Assembly: GCA_902826775.1 (NCBI GenBank) | Contig: CADEHE010000001.1 | Span: 372,001-436,000, forward strand | Length of the DNA stretch: 64,000 nucleotides | From: an uncultured Pseudomonadota bacterium | GTDB lineage: Bacteria > Pseudomonadota > Gammaproteobacteria > Burkholderiales > JALYOK01 | Reading direction: 5' to 3' | In this document: one piece after another, positions 18,605 through 27,610 of the stretch | How positions within the stretch are numbered: position 1 is the first letter of the stretch | Layout of the letters: every line of letters starts with the position of its first letter | The notes under the pieces: model-generated | What the model was told of the DNA's origin: nothing | What the model saw: only the letters and a program-made list of their open reading frames with translations | The model's database searches: none | Made by a program: the position numbers and the translations under genes

Positions 18605-18768
18605 CTCAGCAGTTTCGGATGAGTTCCAACTAGGATCGCTCGCGAAACGCAAGAGCAAAGGGTTTCGGCAGCAGGAGCTTTTGGTACTAGGGCTTGCGAG
18701 CTGGGCCCCGACGGAGTCTAGACAGTCAGAACGCTGAAAGTTTACCCGCGAGGCAGTCGAATCTAAGC

Positions 18769-19416
18769 CTACTCGCGCCACTTGCCTGCGCGTTTCAGCT
18801 TGTCTCTTAAGCCAGGCAGTGGAAAACCCTTCTCGTAAGCCTTTTTCGCGTGATCTAACGAGGATTCGAATTGATCCACATCAAAATATGCGAGACCTAG
18901 ATTGTAGTGAAAATTAGCACTGGATGATCCTAAGGTCTCGGCCGCGCGCAGTTGCTCAATCCCCTCTTTTTTTCGGTCACGAGATATAAGATGCATACCA
19001 TAAAGCATTCTTACCATCGCGTCATCTTTTGCGTATCGAATGGCTCGATCGAAATAGCATTCAACAGTATAAGTTGCCCCTCGGGTCTTGTTCGCTTTCT
19101 CCTTGCGACCCAAATTGTCCATCGCTCGCAGCGCCCGATGATGATTGGGGAATGCGCGGAGAATATAGTCCAAGTCACCGCCGACGTTTATTGTCGACAT
19201 GCCGCGACGCAGAAACTCCACATCAGCGTTGAGGTGATATTGTTCAACAATCTTGAGCTTTTCTTTATCGCGTCGATAGTCGTACGGTCCGTAGGAATTG
19301 ACAAGGTCGCCGCAGAAATTCCCCGCACTGACCGCAGGAAACCACAGCGCCACTAACGCGCAGACAAGCGCCAAGCTTCTGGAAAGACTGACGCCTAGAG
19401 AAACACGCTGCTTCAT
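18769..19416 (-). CDS. Secreted TPR-repeat protein of unknown function
   Basis: The protein starts with a signal peptide (MKQRVSLGVSLSRSLALVCAL) ending near VSAGNFCG. The mature part opens with CGDLVNSYGPYDYR and then contains about three tetratricopeptide-like helix pairs, for example HHRALRAMDNLGRKEK and NFHYNLGLAYFDVDQFESSLDHAKKAYEKG. A cysteine just after the likely cleavage site does not sit in a good lipobox. I chose the ATG at 19416 because the signal peptide then follows directly; an in-frame start at 19443 exists. It lies on the opposite strand between two polysaccharide blocks, so a periplasmic scaffold role in polymer assembly is possible. Confidence 0.7.
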   Translation of the reverse strand: MKQRVSLGVSLSRSLALVCALVALWFPAVSAGNFCGDLVNSYGPYDYRRDKEKLKIVEQYHLNADVEFLRRGMSTINVGGDLDYILRAFPNHHRALRAMDNLGRKEKANKTRGATYTVECYFDRAIRYAKDDAMVRMLYGMHLISRDRKKEGIEQLRAAETLGSSSANFHYNLGLAYFDVDQFESSLDHAKKAYEKGFPLPGLRDKLKRAGKWRE

Positions 19417-19745
19417 CGTTCTGCCCAGCTCAAAGAGATGCAATATTGCTTTGTTGCCAAGAGTCGAGCCCTTGCAGAGGAATTCTGCCGCCCGCTATTA
19501 AGGCGAAACTTCGACATGCTTATTATAGGCAATATAGGTAATGCGGAGTGATTCATGTGCCCTAGTCGTTGATCTAGCATGGCAGAATCAAGGAAAGTTT
19601 GTATGCTACGGGTTTGTCATCGGTTTGGATTGATAGCAATGCTGGGGATTCAGACCTCGCGCTGCACCCTTCAGTATTCGTTTAGATTTCAACGATCGCG
19701 ACAACTAGGCTAGCTGTCATCACATCTCACTACAAGGCCGTAAAC
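19417..19745. other. Intergenic region between TPR gene and third amidotransferase
   Basis: I find no gene in this 329-base AT-rich divergent region. It holds an imperfect tandem 9-mer, TATAGGCAA then TATAGGTAA, at 19524-19541, which could be a regulator site for either flanking gene. No convincing sigma-70 or sigma-54 pair is visible. Confidence 0.5.
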
Positions 19746-21575
19746 ATGTCAGGTATATGCGGTTGGTTCGGCTACGGCGACTCTCACAGTTCGAACGCCG
19801 CTTTGTTGCAACGCATGAGTGCGCCGATCCGCGCACACCTAGCGATCCGCACAGAGCTATGGGCTGAAGCGACGGCTGCGATTGCCTGTACGGGGAGCGC
19901 AAAGAGCACCCTTTTTTACCGCGATGGGAGGTTTTGTGTGGCGGTTAGTGGTGTGCCGTTCATCCCCGGTTACACCGCCGCAACTGGCACGCTCCCTAAG
20001 GCGATCGGAGAGCTTCTGTTCGCGCGAGGAGTTTTCGCGCTTGATCAAATTTGCGGCGATTTCGCGCTGTGTTACATCGACTTCGAGCGCGGTCGTGTGG
20101 TGCTTGCAGTAGATCGCAACGCGGTTCATAGTCTCGCATATACTATCACGGGTAACGCCCTCATTTTCTCTACTAATCAGCAATGTATCAATATCCACCC
20201 TCAAGTATCAGTCCGGGTCGATAATCAAGCCATCTACAACTACGTTTACTTTCACATGGTGCCAGGTCCACGTACCGCTTACCAAGGCCAATCGCGGCTG
20301 GGGCCCGGGCAGTATCTCGAGTTCGCGGATGGCAAGGGTCGGGTTGGCGCCTATTGGAAGAACAGTTTCCAGGAGGAGGAGAGTGGTGCTTTCCCGCAAC
20401 TGAAAGATCAATTTATGAGCGCGCTGCGCGCAGGTGTGCGAGATAGCGCGGGCGCAGCCAATTGTGGGGCTTTCTTGAGCGGAGGTACCGACAGCTCGAC
20501 GGTAGCCGGCCTACTGACACAACTGCAAGGTTCTGCGGCACAGACTTATTCTATTGGTTTTTCAGCCCAGGGCTACGACGAGATGGAATACGCGCGCATC
20601 GCGGTGCGCCATTTCAAAACCGACCACCACGAGTACTACGTGACGGCAGACGACATCGTAGAAGCTGTGCCGGCGATCGCGGCTGTCTACGATCAACCCT
20701 TCGGAAATTCATCTGCGGTGCCCACCTATTTTTGCGCCAAGCTCGCCCGCGAGGATGGGCGCGAACGCATCCTTGGCGGGGATGGTGGCGACGAACTGTT
20801 CGGCGGGAATGAACGTTACGCGAAACAGCGCGTCTTTGAGCACTACCACATGCTCCCCGGCCTGCTGCGGTCGGCAATTATCGAACCATCCAGTGCATTG
20901 TTACCCGACGCCCTTACTCCGCTGCGCAAAGTGCGGCGCTACATAGAGCAAGCGCGCATTCCTATGCCCGAGCGCCTGCAAACGTACAATTTGTTGGAGC
21001 AGTTTGGAGCCGAGCAGGTATTTGAGCGCGACTTCTTGCAAGTAATTGACCGTGGCGAGCCGCTCCGCTTGCAAGAGCAGGTTTATCACGGGACCAATGC
21101 TCGCTCATTGATCAACAAGATGCTCGCCTTCGATCATCAGTTCACCCTGGCGGATAACGATTTGCCCAAGGTGACCAAGATGTGCGAGCTGGCGGGGATC
21201 GATGTGGCATTCCCGCTGCTGCACGACGATGTGGTGGCTTTTGCCGCTAGGCTTGCTCCAGGCCTCAAGTTAAAAGGAAATCGCTTGCGCTATTTCTTCA
21301 AAGAAGCGCTGCGCGACTTCTTACCGGGAGAAATAATTACTAAGCAAAAGCACGGCTTCGGTCTACCCTTCGGCCCGTGGTTGCAAGAACACAAGGGGCT
21401 GCAAGCGTTGGTCGGCGACACCCTTGGCTCGCTTACCAAGCGCGGCATCGTGCGGCCAGCCTTCTTGCATGAATTAACTGCCGCAAAGGTCGCACAGCAT
21501 CCCGGTTACTTTGGAACTATGGTGTGGGTTCTGATGATGCTGGAACTTTGGTTTCAACAACGCCCGGCACGCTAA
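19746..21575 (+). CDS. Asparagine-synthase-like protein with defective glutaminase domain
   Basis: The C-terminal synthase domain is intact: the PP-loop SGGTDSS is at 245-251 and GGDGGDELFGGNERY follows. The N-terminal domain is degenerate: it begins MSGICGWFG, so residue 2 is Ser rather than the Cys nucleophile, and the RGPD and NGEIYN glutaminase motifs are missing, though AVDRNAVHSLAY still marks the fold. Such proteins use free ammonia, another amine, or perform intramolecular condensation, as in beta-lactam synthetase. It is the first gene of a second polysaccharide block and is followed after 19 bases by kdsD. Confidence 0.85.
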   Translation: MSGICGWFGYGDSHSSNAALLQRMSAPIRAHLAIRTELWAEATAAIACTGSAKSTLFYRDGRFCVAVSGVPFIPGYTAATGTLPKAIGELLFARGVFALDQICGDFALCYIDFERGRVVLAVDRNAVHSLAYTITGNALIFSTNQQCINIHPQVSVRVDNQAIYNYVYFHMVPGPRTAYQGQSRLGPGQYLEFADGKGRVGAYWKNSFQEEESGAFPQLKDQFMSALRAGVRDSAGAANCGAFLSGGTDSSTVAGLLTQLQGSAAQTYSIGFSAQGYDEMEYARIAVRHFKTDHHEYYVTADDIVEAVPAIAAVYDQPFGNSSAVPTYFCAKLAREDGRERILGGDGGDELFGGNERYAKQRVFEHYHMLPGLLRSAIIEPSSALLPDALTPLRKVRRYIEQARIPMPERLQTYNLLEQFGAEQVFERDFLQVIDRGEPLRLQEQVYHGTNARSLINKMLAFDHQFTLADNDLPKVTKMCELAGIDVAFPLLHDDVVAFAARLAPGLKLKGNRLRYFFKEALRDFLPGEIITKQKHGFGLPFGPWLQEHKGLQALVGDTLGSLTKRGIVRPAFLHELTAAKVAQHPGYFGTMVWVLMMLELWFQQRPAR

Positions 21576-21594
21576 CAGCGCCACGTCTGCGAGT

Positions 21595-22575
21595 ATGGTT
21601 TCGATCAATCTGGACAAGGCGCTGACATTGGCGCGCTCCGTACTGGCTATTGAAGCTAGAGCGGTTGCTGAGCTGAGTGAGCACCTTGACGCCAATTTCG
21701 GCGAAGCGGTGTCGATAGTGTTAGCGTGTACTGGCCGCGTCGTCGTGAGCGGCATTGGCAAATCAGGACATATTGCGCACAAGATTGCCGCGACACTCGC
21801 TAGCACCGGAACGCCGGCCTTCTTTGTCCATCCTGCCGAAGCAAGTCACGGCGACCTGGGCATGATCACATCGCAGGATGTCGTGCTTGCGATCTCGAAC
21901 TCCGGCGAAAGCGCCGAGTTGGTGGCGCTGTTGCCGCCGATCAAACGGCGTGGCGCTCGCTTGATTGCAATGACAGGCAATGCGGGGTCGACCCTTGCTG
22001 CTGCAGCCGACGTACACTTAGATGCCAGTGTCGCCGAGGAAGCGTGTCCGCTCGGTCTCGCACCAACTTCTAGCACGACAGCGGCGCTCGCTCTCGGCGA
22101 CGCGCTGGCCGTCGTGCTGCTCGATGCGCGCGGATTCACCGCGGAAGATTTTGCGAAATCACATCCGGGCGGTAAGCTCGGACGCCGCTTGCTGGTGCAC
22201 GTAGGCGACGTAATGCGTCAGGGTGCGCAACTTCCCCTCGTGCATGAGGACGCAGACCTCGCAGCAGCCCTGGTAGAAATGGGTGGCAAAGGACTCGGTA
22301 TGACAGCCGTGGTCGATCATGCCGGCATTTTGAAGGGAGTATTCACCGATGGCGACTTGCGTCGTGCACTCAGCAAAGGCGTCGAAATTAGCGCGCTCCG
22401 CGTGCGCGAATTGATGACGCGAGCGCCGCGCACAGTGGCTGCAAACGACCTCGCGGTACAAGCCGTGCAGATCATGGAGCGTCATCGAGTTAACGGTTTG
22501 CTGGTAGTTGACGGCACGGGGCGTCTGATCGGGGCGTTGAATATGCACGATCTATTCCGTGCCGGCGTGGTGTAA
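21595..22575 (+). CDS. kdsD: D-arabinose 5-phosphate isomerase (KdsD/KpsF/GutQ)
   Basis: It converts ribulose 5-phosphate to arabinose 5-phosphate, the first step to Kdo. The SIS domain (about 1-190) has VVSGIGKSGHIAHKIAATL and HPAEASHGDLGMI, including the family histidine. Two CBS repeats follow (about 205-320), with VGDVMRQGAQLPLV and VRELMTRAPRTVAAND. The length of 326 is standard. Its position between an asparagine-synthase-like gene and the polymerase is unusual for a housekeeping kdsD, which commonly sits in the lpt locus. It may be a capsule-type KpsF paralogue providing Kdo for this polymer. Confidence 0.92.
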   Translation: MVSINLDKALTLARSVLAIEARAVAELSEHLDANFGEAVSIVLACTGRVVVSGIGKSGHIAHKIAATLASTGTPAFFVHPAEASHGDLGMITSQDVVLAISNSGESAELVALLPPIKRRGARLIAMTGNAGSTLAAAADVHLDASVAEEACPLGLAPTSSTTAALALGDALAVVLLDARGFTAEDFAKSHPGGKLGRRLLVHVGDVMRQGAQLPLVHEDADLAAALVEMGGKGLGMTAVVDHAGILKGVFTDGDLRRALSKGVEISALRVRELMTRAPRTVAANDLAVQAVQIMERHRVNGLLVVDGTGRLIGALNMHDLFRAGVV

Positions 22576-22604
22576 CGTCGACACGGGTTCTTGAGGCGAC
22601 GCCA

Positions 22605-25142
22605 GTGGACGCTGAGTGGAAGGCGCCGATGCCACATGCGTCGCGCGATGCGCGCCCGCCGGAATATTCGCAACCTGGCGCAGGGCTGAGCATATGGCTC
22701 GTGCGCTTACTGGGCTTGGCCCTGCTTCTCTTACTCGCCGTTGGAGTCAGTCGCTACCCGGGTGGCCCCATCCTCGCCGCCGCCTCCTTAATTCTCTATG
22801 CGGGACTACTCTGGTACCGTCCCGAGAGTTGGATGTTTGTCGTTCCTGCCGTGTTGCCTGTAGTCGATTTTGCGCCATGGACGGGTTGGGTTTATTTAGA
22901 CGAGCTTGATTTTGTGCTCGCTGTAACTGTGGTTGTGGCCGCTTGGCGCCTGCCTAACGGCGAAAAGGCAGCGCTAGCGCCAGGCATGGGCGTTTTGCTG
23001 GGCCTGCTCAGTCTAGTCTGGTTTTTGAGTTTACTAATAGGTGTATTACCTCTAGAGCCTTTCAATAAATCACTGTTAAGCAATTACTATACCAAGTATA
23101 ATGCGCTCAGAGTCGGCAAAGGCTTCTTTTGGATGCTGCTACTCTGGCCGTTGGTGCGGCGCAGCGTCGGCACCGACCTGTCCCGCTTGGAGCGCTGGTT
23201 TTTTCCTGGCATGTTGGCTGGGTTGTTGGCGCTCGGCATGGTGGTTCTGTGGGAGCGCGCAACTTTCGTTGGATTGGCCGATTTCTCTTCGCCACACCGC
23301 ATCACTGCGCTGTTTTCTTCGATGCATGTCGGGGGCGGCGCCATCGACGGCTATTTGGCGCTTAGCGTGCCATTCAGTTGGTGGTTGATCTCCCGCTTTG
23401 ATAGCCCTTGGCGCAGCCTATGTGGGCTCGGCGTCTTTGCTCTGGGCGCATATACCATTGTGGTCACATTCTCACGCGGACTCTACGCGGGGTTCGCTGC
23501 CTCGCTGCTGATCCTGGCACTGACCCAGTTTGGTTCAGCGGCACGCGAGCGCACTTTGGGTTTCGGCAGATTCGTTTTCGGTGGTTTGCTCTTATTTATT
23601 CTAGCTATCACGTTTGCTCGCGTTTTCGCCGCAGGTGGCTATCGCGCCTTGGGTGCGGGACTTGTCACATTGGGCGTGGGATACATGCTCGGCGCGCGGC
23701 CGGTTGCGCTAAAGGACTTACTTGGCAGCGTGGTAGCCGGCTCGCTGCTGTCGCTATTAAGCCTGGCCTTGTCGCACTGGATGGACAAAGGCGCTTACGT
23801 GGCTTTTGCGCTCTCGGCCCTTACTGCGGGCGCTGGACTCGCATTGCAGTTTTTGGGCGGAAAGCAGAAAGGCTCCGAGCGCGTGGTTGCGATTGGTTTT
23901 TTATGGTGCTTAATCAACAGCACTTTTGTTGCCATGCACTGGGGCGGATCAGCGGCGCGTGGCGCTAGTGTTGTGGCTTCCATGGTGATGTTTTGCGCGG
24001 TGCTGCTCAACCTAGGCTTCAAGCAAGCAATCTGGACAACCTCTGCGCGCAGCGGTGCGACAGCTGCGGTCTTGGCCATGATCTTCTTAGTGGGCATGCC
24101 AATTGTGGGTCGCTCTTACTTTATAGGGCAACGGGTATCTGCCGGATCAAGTGACATGGATCGCAGGCTGCAACATTGGCGCGAGGCTTGGCAACTTCAG
24201 CGCAATGACGTGTTGTCGCAATTGTTCGGGATAGGGCTTGGCCGCTTTCCAGCCGCCTACTACGCCCAGAACCCACACGGCATGCGACCCGGCGCGATGT
24301 ACTATTCGCAGGAAGCGGGCAATGCGTACGCCCGTTTGATTGGGCCAAGCGTAGATTCGGCGACGCCAATCTATTTTGGTCAGCACGTCCAAGTAGACTC
24401 GAATCACGTGTATCAGATCAGCATGCGTGCTCGATCAAACAGCAATCATGCAACTCGGGTCAGCGTCGGCTTTTGCCGTGTAGTCGTGCTTTTTACCGAC
24501 GCGTGCGCGTGGTGGAACGTCGAAGTAGCTCCTGGTGGATGGCGGACCTACGCACAGACCTTGGCTTCCGCAGACATGGGGCGACAAGAACTTGTTGGGC
24601 GAAAGCCCGTGCGCCTGGTGATCGTAAATGCCGCGCCTCAAATCGTTATAGACGTGGACGATGTCGCATTATCCCGAAGCGCGCTTGAGGCACTGCCGCT
24701 AGGCGACCCGCACGGAGCGGTAAATTTGTTACGTAACGGCGATTTCGCCCAAGCGCCCGACTATTGGTTCTACTCGGTAAATGATTTTTGGCCTTGGCAC
24801 GTCGAAAACACCTGGCTACTAGTTTTGTTGGAAACGGGATGGATCGGCTTGATCTGCTTTCTATCCGTGCTAATTTTTAGTGTGCTGCGACTGTTGGGAC
24901 GGAGCTTTCGCGGATCGCCACATAGCGCAGTTTGGCTGGCCGCAATGGGTGGTTTCTTGGTCGTAGCAACAGTCAACAGTCAGTTCGAGTTCCCGCGCGT
25001 AACATTGATGTTCTTTCTCGTGATGTTGTGCGCGCTGATGCGTAGACCCGCGGAACCCTTGGTTGACGCCGTCGTACGCCGGGCGCAAATAGCGCCTAGA
25101 GCATTTATCCGGACCGAGCACCACCCGGCTACTGCATTGTGA
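22605..25142 (+). CDS. Large O-antigen ligase/polymerase-family membrane protein with inserted domain
   Basis: About ten hydrophobic helices fill residues 30-510. The O-antigen ligase signature is split: RRLQHWREAWQL and LFGIGLGRFPAAYY come first, and the usual partner HVENTWLLVLLETGWIGL appears only after an insertion of about 140 residues (about 575-715). The insert is rich in beta strands and aromatics (for example YQISMRARSNS and NLLRNGDFAQAPDYWFYS), like a carbohydrate-binding jelly roll. At 845 residues the protein is nearly twice the family norm. It probably polymerises or ligates lipid-linked repeat units at the periplasmic face. The start is GTG; an ATG at 22629 is the alternative. 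Confidence 0.82.
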   Translation: MDAEWKAPMPHASRDARPPEYSQPGAGLSIWLVRLLGLALLLLLAVGVSRYPGGPILAAASLILYAGLLWYRPESWMFVVPAVLPVVDFAPWTGWVYLDELDFVLAVTVVVAAWRLPNGEKAALAPGMGVLLGLLSLVWFLSLLIGVLPLEPFNKSLLSNYYTKYNALRVGKGFFWMLLLWPLVRRSVGTDLSRLERWFFPGMLAGLLALGMVVLWERATFVGLADFSSPHRITALFSSMHVGGGAIDGYLALSVPFSWWLISRFDSPWRSLCGLGVFALGAYTIVVTFSRGLYAGFAASLLILALTQFGSAARERTLGFGRFVFGGLLLFILAITFARVFAAGGYRALGAGLVTLGVGYMLGARPVALKDLLGSVVAGSLLSLLSLALSHWMDKGAYVAFALSALTAGAGLALQFLGGKQKGSERVVAIGFLWCLINSTFVAMHWGGSAARGASVVASMVMFCAVLLNLGFKQAIWTTSARSGATAAVLAMIFLVGMPIVGRSYFIGQRVSAGSSDMDRRLQHWREAWQLQRNDVLSQLFGIGLGRFPAAYYAQNPHGMRPGAMYYSQEAGNAYARLIGPSVDSATPIYFGQHVQVDSNHVYQISMRARSNSNHATRVSVGFCRVVVLFTDACAWWNVEVAPGGWRTYAQTLASADMGRQELVGRKPVRLVIVNAAPQIVIDVDDVALSRSALEALPLGDPHGAVNLLRNGDFAQAPDYWFYSVNDFWPWHVENTWLLVLLETGWIGLICFLSVLIFSVLRLLGRSFRGSPHSAVWLAAMGGFLVVATVNSQFEFPRVTLMFFLVMLCALMRRPAEPLVDAVVRRAQIAPRAFIRTEHHPATAL

Positions 25143-25196
25143 GTGTCCGTATAAACTAAACTGGGCCGTGACCAACCCTATTCGAAAGTAGTAAAT

Positions 25197-26663
25197 ATGA
25201 ATGCACCTAGTCCTAGCGCCGCCATTACGGTCGAGTACCAACCTCGTCCGGACCGATTTGCAATCATCCTCGCAGGTGGTTCCGGCACTCGGCTATGGCC
25301 GCTGTCGCGAGCTTCAATGCCAAAACAATTGTTGACATTGAACGGCACCGAATCACTGCTGCAGCAGACTGCTCGCAGGCTCTTGCCATTGGTTAATCCG
25401 CAGCAGGTGTTTACGGTCACGCACAAGGATCACCGATTTGAAGTTGCCGGGCAATTGCACAACGTCCAGGCGCGTCTTGCGGAACAAGTGTTAGCCGAAC
25501 CGATAGGTCGAAACACATTACCCGCTATCGCTTGGGCTGTTGCCAAGATTGCGCAGATTAACCCTGAGGCAGTGATCGGCGTTTTTTCATCGGATCATGC
25601 CGTGGCCGACGAAGCAAGTTTCCTTCAAGCGTGGCTAGTGGCAGAGGAGGCGGCGCGTGCCGGAAACTTGGCCTTGTTTGGGATGCGACCCACGGAGGCG
25701 TCCACGGGTTACGGCTACATCAAGGCGGGACGCACGCTGGGCTCTGTGAAACAGTCGTCTTTGCCGGTACAACAAGTCGATCGCTTCGTCGAGAAACCCG
25801 ATCGGGTGACTGCCGAGAGTTTTTTGCGCGAGGGCGGCTACTACTGGAACGCCGGTATGTTTGTGTTTCGAGCGGATGTTTTCTCTGCTCTGCTCGAGAG
25901 CTCGCAGCCTGCACTAGCCGCCTCTACGCCTGAACTGTCTCGGACCTTGGCGGCAGCTCCAGAGTTGTACGCGGGCTTACCAGATCTTTCGATTGACTAT
26001 GGGCTGCTGGAAGAACATGCGGACCGGGCAGTAGTTGTCCCAGTATCCATGGGTTGGAGCGATCTCGGGAGCTGGGATGCCATTTATCAGCAGCATGGAA
26101 AAGACGACCAGGGCAACATGACGCGCGGTCCGGTTCTGGCAGTTGATAGCAGTGACAATCTGCTCTGGAGCGAGCACGGTTTGCTGGCCACGTTAGGCGT
26201 CGAGAACTTGGCGGTTGTACAAACGCGCGACGCAACGCTTGTTGCACCACGAGAGCGTGTCGCGGACCTCAAGCAACTGGTCGCGGAGGTGAAACGCAGG
26301 GATGCGCGCTTGACGGAGACACACCTGACGGTTGCGCGGCCGTGGGGCAGCTACACGATCCTAGAAGAGGGCGAGCGCTACAAGATCAAGCGCATCCTGG
26401 TAAATCCAGGGCACAAACTATCGATGCAAATGCACTATCATCGCTCGGAACACTGGGTAGTGATTGCGGGGACGGCAAAGATCACAAACGGCGACCAAGA
26501 AATTCATCTCGAAGAAAATCAGTCAACCTATATTCCGAAAACCCATAGGCATCGACTGGAGAACCCCGGCAGGATTCCATTGCAAATAGTCGAAATCCAA
26601 ACGGGCGCGTACCTAGAGGAAGACGATATTGTCCGCTTTGGCGACGTCTACGGCCGGTCTTGA
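25197..26663 (+). CDS. manC: Mannose-1-phosphate guanylyltransferase / mannose-6-phosphate isomerase
   Basis: This is a bifunctional enzyme of the ManC/AlgA type. The pyrophosphorylase domain opens with FAIILAGGSGTRLWPLSR (about 21-38), followed by VFSSDH and FVEKPD. The C-terminal cupin (about 370-488) has RPWGSYTIL, KLSMQMHYHRSEHWVV and ENQSTYIPKTHRHRLENPG, the metal-binding isomerase part. It makes GDP-mannose, which the AlgD-type enzyme encoded at 17.3 kb can oxidise. A phosphomannomutase is not encoded in the window. It ends five bases from the convergent protease gene. Confidence 0.95.
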   Translation: MNAPSPSAAITVEYQPRPDRFAIILAGGSGTRLWPLSRASMPKQLLTLNGTESLLQQTARRLLPLVNPQQVFTVTHKDHRFEVAGQLHNVQARLAEQVLAEPIGRNTLPAIAWAVAKIAQINPEAVIGVFSSDHAVADEASFLQAWLVAEEAARAGNLALFGMRPTEASTGYGYIKAGRTLGSVKQSSLPVQQVDRFVEKPDRVTAESFLREGGYYWNAGMFVFRADVFSALLESSQPALAASTPELSRTLAAAPELYAGLPDLSIDYGLLEEHADRAVVVPVSMGWSDLGSWDAIYQQHGKDDQGNMTRGPVLAVDSSDNLLWSEHGLLATLGVENLAVVQTRDATLVAPRERVADLKQLVAEVKRRDARLTETHLTVARPWGSYTILEEGERYKIKRILVNPGHKLSMQMHYHRSEHWVVIAGTAKITNGDQEIHLEENQSTYIPKTHRHRLENPGRIPLQIVEIQTGAYLEEDDIVRFGDVYGRS

Positions 26664-26668
26664 CGCGA

Positions 26669-27496
26669 CTATTGGCGCCCGCCTCGCTGCAGAAGGCGCT
26701 TGATGTATTCAGCCGGGATCGCGTAAGAGATGCCGCTAGGGTCGGTGATTGCTTTCTCCTTTGATCCTTTGACGAACACCATGTTGACGATTCCGATTAC
26801 GTCGCCGCTGCTCACGTCGAAAACCGGGCTGCCGCTATTTCCAGGATATGCGGTCGCATCGAGCTGATAAACTTCGAATGGTTTTCGGAGATTCTTAATA
26901 GCTTTCGCATCCAATTCGTTTGCCGTTGCTCCGGGAATGATAATCGGCGTGATGACCGATACGACACCTCGGTGCGTTGCAGGAAACAAGCCAAGCACTG
27001 TGCCGAGCGGAAATCCGGTTAAAGCTACTTCCTGCCCCTCTAACGCAGCGGAGTCGGCGAGCCTCAGGGCAGGCAGCGGCTCTCCACTCCTCAGGCGCAA
27101 CAACGCCAAGTCATGCTGCTGATCCTGAGCGATTTTTTCTACCTCGCGAGGTTTTGCTTCGGCGCCTCGACCAACCATAACGATTAGCAGTTGTTTCTTG
27201 AGCGGATCCAAGAACGCAGGTGTAACATGGGCATTGGTTACAATAAAGCTGCCGTCGCCGATGGCGAAACCCGTGCCGCGAAAGACGAATGAGGGATTTC
27301 GGGCGGGTTCGTAGACTCCTACTGCAACAATGCCGGGGCGCACTCTAGCTATCTGGCTACTAAGTTCCGAGGCGCCTGCTGGAGTCAAACAAGTGAGAGC
27401 CATTAACATCCCGGCTAGTGCAACAGTGACTTTGACGAACAGATGCTGTGCGCTATCATTGCCAAAGATCGCAAAACCTTTATTTGCTTGCGTCAT
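26669..27496 (-). CDS. Periplasmic trypsin-like serine protease
   Basis: An N-terminal hydrophobic segment (about residues 20-43, ending PAGASELSS) is a signal peptide or anchor. The chymotrypsin fold carries the full triad: His90 in TNAHV, Asp129 in QHDLALLRL and Ser221 in PGNSGSPVF. There is no PDZ domain, so it is not a DegP/DegS type. It is encoded against the polysaccharide genes, between manC and a tviB-type gene, and shares the 114-base divergent region with the latter. A role in processing surface or exported proteins is possible but not shown. Confidence 0.85.
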   Translation of the reverse strand: MTQANKGFAIFGNDSAQHLFVKVTVALAGMLMALTCLTPAGASELSSQIARVRPGIVAVGVYEPARNPSFVFRGTGFAIGDGSFIVTNAHVTPAFLDPLKKQLLIVMVGRGAEAKPREVEKIAQDQQHDLALLRLRSGEPLPALRLADSAALEGQEVALTGFPLGTVLGLFPATHRGVVSVITPIIIPGATANELDAKAIKNLRKPFEVYQLDATAYPGNSGSPVFDVSSGDVIGIVNMVFVKGSKEKAITDPSGISYAIPAEYIKRLLQRGGRQ

Positions 27497-27610
27497 TCAA
27501 TTCACCCAGTCGGTTATTTCGAGCGGCATTAAGCCTCGTTTTCAGGCTGAAGCTTCGGATTCTGCCAAAAAAGTCGCCCGCTAGGAAACAAATCACAGGA
27601 GCGTTTGGGG

